NCBI GenBank assembly: GCA_031367285.1
Contig: JANLPN010000336.1
Coordinates: 1-64,000 of the forward strand
Source: CAISIP01 sp031367285
GTDB lineage: Bacteria; Pseudomonadota; Gammaproteobacteria; Burkholderiales; Burkholderiaceae_C
Reading direction: 5' to 3'
DNA length: 64,000 nt
Shown here: piece by piece, positions 43,293 through 50,981 of the stretch
How positions within the stretch are numbered: the stretch's first letter is position 1
Layout: the number at the start of each line of letters is the position of its first letter
The notes under the pieces: generated by a model
What the model saw: the letters and a program-made list of their open reading frames with translations, nothing else
Database searches by the model: none
What the model was told of the DNA's origin: nothing
Position numbers and translations under genes: made by a program

Positions 43293-43304
43293 CCAGGCCT
43301 TTGC

Positions 43305-44189
43305 TCAAGGGCGCTTGCGCACCTGGACGTCGACCAACTCACCCAGATTGTCGGACGGAAAACCGTTCCAGGAGCCGCTGACCGGGGACGCCAGGCTCGC
43401 GTGGCGCGCCACACCCACACGAATCAGGTCGGTTCCGCCTATCAGATTGTTGGTGGGATCAAACGGAATCCAGCCCGCGCCGGGCAGGTACACCTGGACC
43501 CACGCATGGGTGGCGCCCACGCCGACCACCTCGTCCGGCCCGCCGTCGAGCCAGGGCGTATAAAGGTAACCCGACACAAAACGCGCCGCGTAACCCAGAT
43601 GGCGGATGGCCTCGATCATCAGCGTGGCGAAGTCTCTGCACGTCCCGCTTTGCCGCTGCAGCGTCTCGTAAGGCGTCTGTACGCCGGGGTCGAAGCGGGC
43701 CAGATACAACATGCTGTTGCGTATGAAACCCGTCATGTCCACCAGCAGTTGGCGGGTATCGGTTGCGCCGTCGTTGCGAACGAATTGCGTCGCCCAATCC
43801 AGAAGCACACCTTGCGGATCGTCGTAGTAAGGGCGCAGGTAATGTGCAAGCACCAGTTGCTCCTCGTCGCTGTAGTTGAACGGGTAGCTTTGCGCGCGCG
43901 GGCGCAGCGGCAGCGCGAGCGCCCTTGTGCCAGTGTGCTCGACCGAAAACGAGCACACCACTTTGAGTTCCGTTGCCGGGCTTTGCGGCTGTACCAGGGC
44001 GACTGAATTGGAGTACGCGTCCTGGATCAGGCGAATGTCCAAGGGCTCCGGGAACACCTGCATGTCGGTCGCCAATACCCGCAGGTCGTGGCTGTCGCGC
44101 GGGCGAAAAAGTACCCGGTGCTCGCCAAGAGTCACTGGCTGCGCGTAGCGGTAATGGGTGGTGTGGGTAATGTCGAAGAAAACGGACAT
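43305..44189 (-). CDS. Transglutaminase-like domain protein
   Basis: 294 residues. The N-terminal beta-domain begins FFDITHTTHYRYAQPVTLGE, typical of the bacterial transglutaminase N-terminal region. The core triad is Cys in SGTCRDFATLM, His in GATHAWVQVYL and Asp in IPFDPTNN. It is a second family member within 6 kb, on the same strand as the copy at 38014. It converges on catalase with 12 bp between stops. The ATG at 44189 is supported by domain extent, not by a strong ribosome site. Confidence 0.87.
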   Translation of the reverse strand: MSVFFDITHTTHYRYAQPVTLGEHRVLFRPRDSHDLRVLATDMQVFPEPLDIRLIQDAYSNSVALVQPQSPATELKVVCSFSVEHTGTRALALPLRPRAQSYPFNYSDEEQLVLAHYLRPYYDDPQGVLLDWATQFVRNDGATDTRQLLVDMTGFIRNSMLYLARFDPGVQTPYETLQRQSGTCRDFATLMIEAIRHLGYAARFVSGYLYTPWLDGGPDEVVGVGATHAWVQVYLPGAGWIPFDPTNNLIGGTDLIRVGVARHASLASPVSGSWNGFPSDNLGELVDVQVRKRP

Positions 44190-44291
44190 GGGCAAGGGGC
44201 GTTGAAAATCTGGTACCCGAAAGCATGCGCGCCGTGCTGCCACCGCGTCCATCGGTTGGCGCCGTGCTGCCATGTGGGCGTCGTCCTACCG

Positions 44292-44320
44292 TCCTACCGC
44301 GGCGCGGGAGGATGTCCGCT
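44292..44320 (+). promoter_or_regulatory. TCCTACCG-N16-CCGCT motif upstream of YihY/BrkB gene
   Basis: TCCTACCG at 44292 is followed after 16 bases by CCGCT at 44316-44320; an extra TCCTACCG lies 9 bp upstream. The start codon is 60 bp downstream. This is a weaker match to the motif. Confidence 0.35.
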
Positions 44321-44380
44321 GCTGCCACGTCGGACAGCCCCTTAAGCTTGCGCCAACAACGGCAACCTGGTTCCACCACT

Positions 44381-45277
44381 ATGCAACCCGACCTGCGCAC
44401 CTGCTGGACACTGACCAGGCAGGTCGTGAACTCCTGGCTGGACGACTACGCGCCCAGCATGGGAGCGGCGTTGGCTTTCTACACCATGTTTTCCCTCGCG
44501 CCGCTGTTGCTGATTGTTATTTCGGTGGCGGGGCTGGTGTTCGGGCAGGACGCCGCGCGCGGAGAAATAGCCGTGCAGCTGCGCGGACTGATGGGTGATG
44601 GCGGTGCCATTGCAGTGCAGGACCTGCTGGCCAGTGTGAAGCAGCCCGCCGAGGGAGTGGCGGCCACGGTCCTGGGTGCCGTGCTCCTGCTGGTGGGCGC
44701 AACCACGGTATTCGGCGAGCTGCAGGATTCGCTGGACCGGATCTGGCGTGTGCCGGCCCGGACTACGCGCAGCGGGTGGATTACGCTGCTGCGGGCGCGC
44801 CTGCTGTCTTTCGGGATGATCCTGGCCATAGGTTTTTTGCTGATGGTGTCGCTCGTCGCCAGCGCCGCAATCAGCGCCATGGGCCGATGGTGGGACATGG
44901 TGCTGGGCGGCTGGTATGTGCTGGCGCTGGTGACCAATGCCTTCATCGATTTCTTTCTGATGGCGGTGATGTTTGCGTTAATTTACAAGGTGATGCCGCG
45001 TGTGCGCGTGTTGTGGAGGGATGTGTGGATTGGCGCCGTATTCACTGCCTTGCTGTTCACGCTGGGCAAGTCGCTGATCGGCTGGTATGTGGGGCGAAGC
45101 GCGGTCACGTCCGCGTTCGGCGCCGCCGGCTCGCTGGTGGTGGTTTTGTTGTGGGTGTACTACTCGGCCCAGATATTCCTGATCGGGGCGGAATTCACCT
45201 GGGTCTATGCGAACACCTTTGGCTCCAGGCGGACAGACGATAACGCGCGGGCCCCGATGTTGGATACACTGCCTTGA
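44381..45277 (+). CDS. YihY/BrkB family membrane protein
   Basis: 298 residues with six hydrophobic segments. The family pattern is clear: DYAPSMGAALAFYTMFSLAP at the start, TVFGELQDSLDRIWRVP in the middle, and SLVVVLLWVYYSAQIFLIGAEFT near the end, with ANTFGSRR closing. Once annotated as ribonuclease BN, which was incorrect; proposed as a transporter or envelope integrity protein. It is followed by greB after 22 bp. Confidence 0.92.
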   Translation: MQPDLRTCWTLTRQVVNSWLDDYAPSMGAALAFYTMFSLAPLLLIVISVAGLVFGQDAARGEIAVQLRGLMGDGGAIAVQDLLASVKQPAEGVAATVLGAVLLLVGATTVFGELQDSLDRIWRVPARTTRSGWITLLRARLLSFGMILAIGFLLMVSLVASAAISAMGRWWDMVLGGWYVLALVTNAFIDFFLMAVMFALIYKVMPRVRVLWRDVWIGAVFTALLFTLGKSLIGWYVGRSAVTSAFGAAGSLVVVLLWVYYSAQIFLIGAEFTWVYANTFGSRRTDDNARAPMLDTLP

Positions 45278-45299
45278 GACTTCAACGGCACGGTTGGCA

Positions 45300-45872
45300 A
45301 TGAGCAAGGCATTCACCAGGGAATCAGACGCGCAGGACGACGAGGACGAGATTGCCTTGCCCGTAGTGCCCGGTAGCGGCAAGAACTATATTACGGCGCG
45401 TGGTTACGCCCTGTTGCGCGCGGAGCTCATGGAATTGATGGACACCGAGCGGCCCAGGGTGGTGGAGATCGTGCACTGGGCCGCCAGCAACGGCGACCGC
45501 TCCGAGAACGGCGACTACATCTACGGCAAGAAGCGCCTGCGTGAAATTGACCGGCGCATCCGCTTTTTAACCAAGCGGCTGGAGATTGCCGAGGTCACCG
45601 ATCCCAGCGTGCACCATGGCAACGACCAGGTTTTTTTCGGCGCAACGGTCACCTATGCCGACGCGGCCGGCAAGGAGAGGTCCGTCACCATCCTGGGCAT
45701 TGACGAGGTGGACAGCAGCCGTGGTGAAGTAAGCTGGGTCTCCCCGGTTGCGCGCACGCTGCTGAAGTCGCGTGTGGGCGACGTGCTCAATCTTGTGACG
45801 CCGGCCGGCGTGGCCGAGATTGAAGTGCTGCGTGTCGATTACCCGGCGCCGGGCAGCAGCGCCGCGTCTTGA
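45300..45872 (+). CDS. greB: Transcription elongation factor GreB
   Basis: 190 residues. An N-terminal coiled-coil domain with the acidic tip (WAASNGDRSENGDYIYGKKR) enters the RNA polymerase secondary channel to stimulate cleavage of backtracked RNA; a C-terminal FKBP-like domain follows (FFGATVTYADAAGKERSVTI). Length and motif spacing fit GreB rather than GreA. It ends 17 bp from the convergent spoT, a common Burkholderiales arrangement. Confidence 0.94.
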   Translation: MSKAFTRESDAQDDEDEIALPVVPGSGKNYITARGYALLRAELMELMDTERPRVVEIVHWAASNGDRSENGDYIYGKKRLREIDRRIRFLTKRLEIAEVTDPSVHHGNDQVFFGATVTYADAAGKERSVTILGIDEVDSSRGEVSWVSPVARTLLKSRVGDVLNLVTPAGVAEIEVLRVDYPAPGSSAAS

Positions 45873-45889
45873 ACCGCGGCGTTGGTAGC

Positions 45890-48151
45890 TCAGGTTCGCT
45901 GCGTGCGCAGCACCGAAGGCGTGCGGCGCAGATTGCGCAGCGCCACCTCCAGATGGGCCTGATCGCGCACTGCGATAACGAAGCGCAGATCGGTCGCGTC
46001 CTGGGCCGCTTCGTCGCCCATGTGGATATGGGTGATGTCGGCTTCGGCTGAAGCCAGCGCCGCCGCGACGCGGGCCAGCACACCTTTGCCGTTGACCACC
46101 GCCACCACAATCTCGCACTCGAACGGACGCACCGGGTCGTCGGCCCAGTCGACCGCAATAAAGCGTTCACTGTCCTTGTGCTGCAGCTTGCCGGCGATGG
46201 TGCAGGTGCTGGTATGCACCACCAGACCTTCACCTCGCCCCAGATAGCCCACAATGGCGTCGCCCGGGATGGGATGGCAACAGGCGGCGTACTGGACCGA
46301 CGCGTTTTCGCTGCCGTCCAGCGTTACCACGCCCTGTGCTATCGATTCGTGGGCCGTGAAGCGCTCGCGTGTCAACAGCAGGGCATCCGGCTTTTCACCA
46401 GTCTCCTCGGCCAGCAGCCTCACCAGGCGTTTGGCCACGATGGTGGCGATGCGTTTGCCCAGGCCGATGTCGGTCAGCAACTCGACGCGGCTGCGGTTGC
46501 CGGTAAAACGCAGCAGGCGATCCCAGACGCCGCGGTACGTGGCATCGTCATCCGGAAATTTTTCGATGCCTTCCGCCCGCAGGGCCTGCGCCAGCAGCTT
46601 CTTGCCGAAATTCTCGGACTCGGCCTGCGCCAACGTCTTCAGGTGGTGCCGTATCTTGGAGCGCGCCCGCCCGGTGCGCACGAAACTCAGCCAGGCCGGG
46701 TTGGGGCTGGACATCGGCGCGGTGATTACCTCGACCACGTCGCCGTTTTTCAGCTCGGTACGCAGCGGCGCCTGCTCGCCGTTGATACGTGCAGCCATGG
46801 TGCGGTCGCCCACGTTGCTGTGGATGGCGTAAGCGAAATCCACTACCGTGGCACCGCGCGGAAGCGACAGGATCTGGCTCTTGGGCGTAAACACGTAGAC
46901 CGCGTCGGGAAACAGATCTACCTTGACGTGGTCCCAGAACTCGGCCGCGTCGCCGGTCTCATGCTGGATGTCGAGCAGTGACTGCAGCCACTGGTTGCCG
47001 AGCCAGTCGGAGGTGTCGGCATTCGGGTTCTTGGCTTTGTAGAGCCAGTGCGCCGCGACGCCGGACTCGGCCACCAGGTGCATGGACTCGGTGCGCAGCT
47101 GGAACTCTATGTTGACCCCCGCAGGGCCGACCAGCGTAGTGTGCAGCGACTGGTAGCCGTTGAGCTTGGCGATGGCGATATGGTCCTTGAAGCGCCCTGG
47201 CACCGGTTTGTAGAGCTGGTGCAGGGTGCCCAGCGCGGTGTAGCAGTCGATCAGCGTGGGCACGATCAGCCGGAAGCCGTAGATGTCGGTCACCTGCGCG
47301 AAACTCAGGTGTTTCTGGTTCATCTTGCGGTAGATCGAGAAAACGGATTTCTCGCGGCCCGCGATGCGCAGGCTCATACCGGTTTCGGCAAATTTTGCTT
47401 CCAGTTCGCGCTGAACCTTGGCGATCAGGTCGCGCCGGCGGCTGCGCGCTTTCTCGACCGCCTTGGACAGAATTACGTTGCGCCACGGGTGCAAATAGGC
47501 AAAGGACAGGTCCTGCAGCTCGCGGTAGATCTGGTTCAGCCCAAGGCGGTGCGCAATCGGCGCGTAGATGTCCAAGGTCTCGGAGGAAATACGGGCCCAT
47601 TTGTCGCGCGCCACATTGGACAGCGTGCGCATATTGTGCGAACGGTCGGCCAGCTTGATCAGTATTACGCGCACGTCGCGCGCCATTGCCAGCAGCATTT
47701 TGCGAAACGACTCGGCCTGGTTTTCCTCGCGCGTGGTGAAATGCAGTTTGTCCAACTTGGTGAGGCCGTCCACGAGCTCGGCCACCGGAGATCCAAAACG
47801 TTCTATCAACTCGATTTTGGTGACGCCGCAATCTTCGAGCGCGTCGTGCAGCAATGCGGCCATCAGTGCCTGCGCATCCAGCTTCCAGTCGGCGCACTGG
47901 GCGGCCACGGCAATCGGGTGTGTGATGTAAGGCTCGCCACTGGCGCGAATTTGCCCGAGGTGGGCTTCGTCGGCGAATTTGTAGGCCAGCCGGACGCGCT
48001 CCACGTCGCCGGGGGGCAGGTAGTCCAGCTTGGACATCAGCGCCGCGAAGCTGGCTGCCGCCGCGTTAAACGCGGCAGCGCTGAGCGAGCCGCCACCGGA
48101 AGGCCTGCGGATCCGTTTGGGCTCTGCGACGGGAAGGTTGAGGCTGCTCAC
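45890..48151 (-). CDS. spoT: Bifunctional (p)ppGpp synthetase/hydrolase SpoT
   Basis: 753 residues. The HD hydrolase domain shows ALLHDALEDCGVTK and KLADRSHNMRTL. The synthetase domain has YGFRLIVPTLIDCYTALG and KLNGYQSLHTTLVGPAG. TGS (VYVFTPKSQILSLPRGATVV) and helical/CC regions follow, and a C-terminal ACT domain ends the protein. The intact HD motif indicates hydrolase activity, so this is the SpoT/Rel type rather than RelA. It controls the stringent response. It is separated from rpoZ by an intrinsic terminator at 48187-48229, so it probably has its own promoter there. Confidence 0.95.
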   Translation of the reverse strand: MSSLNLPVAEPKRIRRPSGGGSLSAAAFNAAAASFAALMSKLDYLPPGDVERVRLAYKFADEAHLGQIRASGEPYITHPIAVAAQCADWKLDAQALMAALLHDALEDCGVTKIELIERFGSPVAELVDGLTKLDKLHFTTREENQAESFRKMLLAMARDVRVILIKLADRSHNMRTLSNVARDKWARISSETLDIYAPIAHRLGLNQIYRELQDLSFAYLHPWRNVILSKAVEKARSRRRDLIAKVQRELEAKFAETGMSLRIAGREKSVFSIYRKMNQKHLSFAQVTDIYGFRLIVPTLIDCYTALGTLHQLYKPVPGRFKDHIAIAKLNGYQSLHTTLVGPAGVNIEFQLRTESMHLVAESGVAAHWLYKAKNPNADTSDWLGNQWLQSLLDIQHETGDAAEFWDHVKVDLFPDAVYVFTPKSQILSLPRGATVVDFAYAIHSNVGDRTMAARINGEQAPLRTELKNGDVVEVITAPMSSPNPAWLSFVRTGRARSKIRHHLKTLAQAESENFGKKLLAQALRAEGIEKFPDDDATYRGVWDRLLRFTGNRSRVELLTDIGLGKRIATIVAKRLVRLLAEETGEKPDALLLTRERFTAHESIAQGVVTLDGSENASVQYAACCHPIPGDAIVGYLGRGEGLVVHTSTCTIAGKLQHKDSERFIAVDWADDPVRPFECEIVVAVVNGKGVLARVAAALASAEADITHIHMGDEAAQDATDLRFVIAVRDQAHLEVALRNLRRTPSVLRTQRT

Positions 48152-48186
48152 CCCCCAAATATAGCTTGCGAGGCCCCTGCCGCAGC

Positions 48187-48229
48187 GGCAAAAAATAATG
48201 GCACCGCGATGGGTGCCATTATTTTGGGG
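48187..48229 (-). terminator. Intrinsic terminator after gmk-rpoZ
   Basis: A perfect 14-bp stem, AAAATAATGGCACC (48192-48205) and its complement (48212-48225) with a 6-base loop. Read on the minus strand it is followed by a run of six T. It lies ~60 bp after the rpoZ stop and before the spoT start. Confidence 0.85.
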
Positions 48230-48286
48230 CCGATACAGGATCGATCAACACTTGCCGCGGCCCGTCCACGGCCTGCCCAGGAAGTA

Positions 48287-48490
48287 TTACAGGGGAACCT
48301 TCTTGAGCATTTCCAGCCCGATCTTGCCGGCGGCGATTTCACGCAGCGCGGTGACGCCGGGTTTATTCTTGCTTTCAATCTTGGGCGTGTGGCCCTGGCT
48401 CAGCATACGCGCGCGGTACGTCGCGGCCAATACCAACTGGAAGCGGTTAGGGATCTGGGCAAGGCAATCTTCAACAGTGATGCGGGCCAT
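48287..48490 (-). CDS. rpoZ: RNA polymerase omega subunit
   Basis: 67 residues: MARITVEDCL opening, NRFQLVLAATYRARML core and TALREIAAGKIG end, matching omega. It helps beta-prime folding and forms part of the ppGpp site 1 on RNA polymerase, which fits its linkage to spoT. It starts 20 bp after gmk in the same operon. Confidence 0.97.
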   Translation of the reverse strand: MARITVEDCLAQIPNRFQLVLAATYRARMLSQGHTPKIESKNKPGVTALREIAAGKIGLEMLKKVPL

Positions 48491-48510
48491 AAGGTCTTTC
48501 CAAAAGTTCT

Positions 48511-49131
48511 CTAGGGAATGTTCAGCAAGCTGAAGGTTTGGGCACGGGCGCGGCGCTGCGCCGCAAACTTGAGCCGCTGCGCGTGCACGATGGCCTTGAG
48601 GTCAAACAGCGCGCGATCAAAGGACTCATTGATTATAACGAAGTCGAATTGCTGGACCTGCGCGACCTCCAGTGCAGCATTGCGCAGCCGCAGCTCTATG
48701 GTGGCCGCCGCATCTTCACCGCGCCGCTCCAGCCGCAGGCGCAACTCCTCCCAGCTCGGGGGCAGGATAAAAATCGACACCGCGTTGGCGAAAATCCGCT
48801 TGATCGACACCGCGCCCTGGAAATCGATCTCGAGCACCACGTCGGAGCCCTGTTGCATACGTTCGGCAATCGCCTGGCGCGAGGTGCCGTAGCGGTGACC
48901 GTGCACCTCGGCCCATTCCACAAAACCGTCGGCCTGCACCATGGCCTCGAACTGCGCCGGCGATACGAAGTAGTACTCGCGCCCGTCTTTTTCCTGCCCG
49001 CGCGGCGGCCGTGTGGTGTGTGATATTGAAGGTCTGACCAGCGAGTCCAGTTCCAGCAAGGCCTTGACCAGGCTCGACTTGCCGGCCCCGCTGGGGGCTG
49101 CAACAACAAACAGGTTTCCGGGATAGTCCAT
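48511..49131 (-). CDS. gmk: Guanylate kinase
   Basis: 206 residues. P-loop GAPSGAGKSSLV near residue 12, then the guanylate kinase signature SHTTRPPRGQEKDGREYYF, ATP/GMP-binding region GHRYGTSRQAI and LEIDFQGAVSI. It phosphorylates GMP to GDP. It heads the gmk-rpoZ operon. The start ATG is at 49131 and the usual upstream partner yicC is not present in this window; a panE-like gene lies there instead. Confidence 0.97.
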   Translation of the reverse strand: MDYPGNLFVVAAPSGAGKSSLVKALLELDSLVRPSISHTTRPPRGQEKDGREYYFVSPAQFEAMVQADGFVEWAEVHGHRYGTSRQAIAERMQQGSDVVLEIDFQGAVSIKRIFANAVSIFILPPSWEELRLRLERRGEDAAATIELRLRNAALEVAQVQQFDFVIINESFDRALFDLKAIVHAQRLKFAAQRRARAQTFSLLNIP

Positions 49132-49196
49132 GAAAATAGGCGCTGGCGCGCTGTCTGGCAGGGTCGCTCTATTCTATGTGCCGCACCTGAGGGCAC

Positions 49197-50120
49197 TTAG
49201 CCCGGCGCGCCCCGCGCGTGCAGACTGATCGCCCGGTAGGCTACATCATGCACCGGTGTCCGCACCCCCGCTGCCTTTCCGAAACGCACTACGGCGCCGC
49301 TGAGCGATTCCAGTTCCAGCGGCCGGCCGGCGTCGAGATCGGCCAACATGGACGGTCGCGATGCCGGCGGAAAAGCGCTCATCGCCCGCAGGGTGACGGA
49401 CACGATATCCTCGGGCAGCCCGACGTGTCGCGCCGCGGCAACGTCCGCGACCTCGGACACAGCGTCCGCAAGCAGCGCCTGTGTCGGTGGGTGGGCCAGT
49501 ATCTGGCCCAGGTTTGCGCGCGTAAGGCAAGCAATCGCGGCGAATGGCGCAAGTACGATGAACTTTCGCCACAGGTCGGTCTGGATGTTTGTGGATATGC
49601 TGGCTTCGACCCCGCTGCTGTTGAGCACGGCTGCAAAATTGGTGCAGCGCCGGCTCGGCCTGCCATCCAGTTCGGCGAATACGAGTCTGCAAAACGGGCT
49701 GCGGTGTTCGACCTGGCCTGGCCCGCTGAGCAGCGACACGACGTAAGCCGCGCCCATGACCACCGGCGCGGTCCCAAGCACCGCCACCAGGCGATCAGCT
49801 GCGTCGACGCCGTTTTGTACCGGCACTACCATGGTGTCATGTCCGAGCAGCGGCTGCAGGGCCTTGGCAGCCTGTTCGAGGTCATGGAGTTTCACGCCGA
49901 GTACCACGACATCAACCGGGCCCACGCTGGCCGCGTCGTCGGTGGCGGACACCACGGGTAACACCAGGTCGCCTTGCATGCTCTTGATGCGCAGGCCCGA
50001 GTTGCGCAGAGCCGAAAGATTGGCGCCCCGCGCGATGAACACGACGTCATGGCCACCCGCCTGCAGGCGGCCCCCCAGGTAGGCTCCGACACCCCCCGTC
50101 CCATAGATGGCTATGCGCAT
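49197..50120 (-). CDS. 2-dehydropantoate 2-reductase-family (PanE/KPR-like) enzyme
   Basis: 307 residues. Rossmann NAD(P) motif MRIAIYGTGGVGAYLGG at the start; PVQNGVDAADRL and a helical C-terminal substrate domain follow. The family reduces ketopantoate in pantothenate synthesis, but many homologues in catabolic operons act on other 2-keto acids. Its start ATG lies inside the 3' end of the upstream isomerase-like gene (10-bp overlap), which indicates co-translation with that gene rather than a pantothenate operon. Confidence 0.85.
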   Translation of the reverse strand: MRIAIYGTGGVGAYLGGRLQAGGHDVVFIARGANLSALRNSGLRIKSMQGDLVLPVVSATDDAASVGPVDVVVLGVKLHDLEQAAKALQPLLGHDTMVVPVQNGVDAADRLVAVLGTAPVVMGAAYVVSLLSGPGQVEHRSPFCRLVFAELDGRPSRRCTNFAAVLNSSGVEASISTNIQTDLWRKFIVLAPFAAIACLTRANLGQILAHPPTQALLADAVSEVADVAAARHVGLPEDIVSVTLRAMSAFPPASRPSMLADLDAGRPLELESLSGAVVRFGKAAGVRTPVHDVAYRAISLHARGAPG

Positions 50121-50962
50121 GTTGGTGTCCAAGCCTGTTCGGCCAGACGCAGCAGGGCGCGCACGCGCTCCACGCCCTCGCGCGCCACGACGTCGGCCGG
50201 CCGATTCCATTGCAGGGGATTCGGCGCTTCGTAACTCAGAGTGCCCTGGTAGTTCATCGCCATCAATGCCCTGAAAATTTCTACGAATGGCACCACCCCC
50301 GTTCCCGGCGGCAGGCGATCTATTGCCACCTTCATGTCCGACGGCGGTCCTGGCGGCGCATCGCTGAACTGGACCGTGAAGATCTGATCCACCGGCACGC
50401 CCAGCAAGCTCGCCGCGTTGCCTCCGCTGCAGTGCAGGTGGTAAGTGTCAAGCAGCAAGCCGAAATTTTTCATGTTCACCGTGTTGACGACTTCCAGACC
50501 GGCTTCCAGCGTGCGGACGACCGAATGGCGCGAATTGAATTCCAGCGCAAGTTTCAACCCGTGGGCCGCGGTGATGTCCGCGGCATCCTTCAAATTTTGC
50601 GTGGCCATGGTTATGCCGTCCGCGGGGGTTTGGCCTGGCGGCATCATGATTACGCCGCAGCCCAGCGCGACCGCCATTTCACTTACATAACGCAAGGAGT
50701 CCAGCAGGCGCTTCAATTCGCTTCCGGATGAAAAGAGAACGCCGTTTTCAGTGCCGATTACCGCCACCTTGATGCCGGCGCCCTGCACCATGTTCACTAT
50801 CGCCTGCCCGCTCATGCCCGCCTGGTGGCAACGCATGAAATCCGCATGGCGCAATTCAACGCCGTGGTAGCCCGCCTCCCGCGCGATCCGAAGGGCGTCG
50901 GCAAGTGGTGTGGTGTCCAGTGTCCAGGTGTGCAGGGCAAGCTGTTGGTGCAGGATGTTCAT
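50111..50962 (-). CDS. Sugar phosphate isomerase/epimerase-like TIM barrel
   Basis: 283 residues of the xylose isomerase-like TIM-barrel superfamily. Recognisable pieces are GYHGVELRHADF, LALEFNSRHSVV and LLLDTYHLHCSGG, the metal-binding Glu/Asp/His pattern. Substrate not assignable. It lies 19 bp downstream of the transposase/TetR fusion and overlaps the reductase, forming a minus-strand operon divergent from the ABC operon. Confidence 0.82.
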   Translation of the reverse strand: MNILHQQLALHTWTLDTTPLADALRIAREAGYHGVELRHADFMRCHQAGMSGQAIVNMVQGAGIKVAVIGTENGVLFSSGSELKRLLDSLRYVSEMAVALGCGVIMMPPGQTPADGITMATQNLKDAADITAAHGLKLALEFNSRHSVVRTLEAGLEVVNTVNMKNFGLLLDTYHLHCSGGNAASLLGVPVDQIFTVQFSDAPPGPPSDMKVAIDRLPPGTGVVPFVEIFRALMAMNYQGTLSYEAPNPLQWNRPADVVAREGVERVRALLRLAEQAWTPTCA

Positions 50963-50981
50963 GGTCGTGGTCGTGGTTGTG

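Noticed and set aside
47048..48514. 488-codon plus-strand frame opposite spoT, rpoZ and the start of gmk
   Set aside because: It crosses three well-identified minus-strand genes and the terminator; composition is typical of antisense frames.
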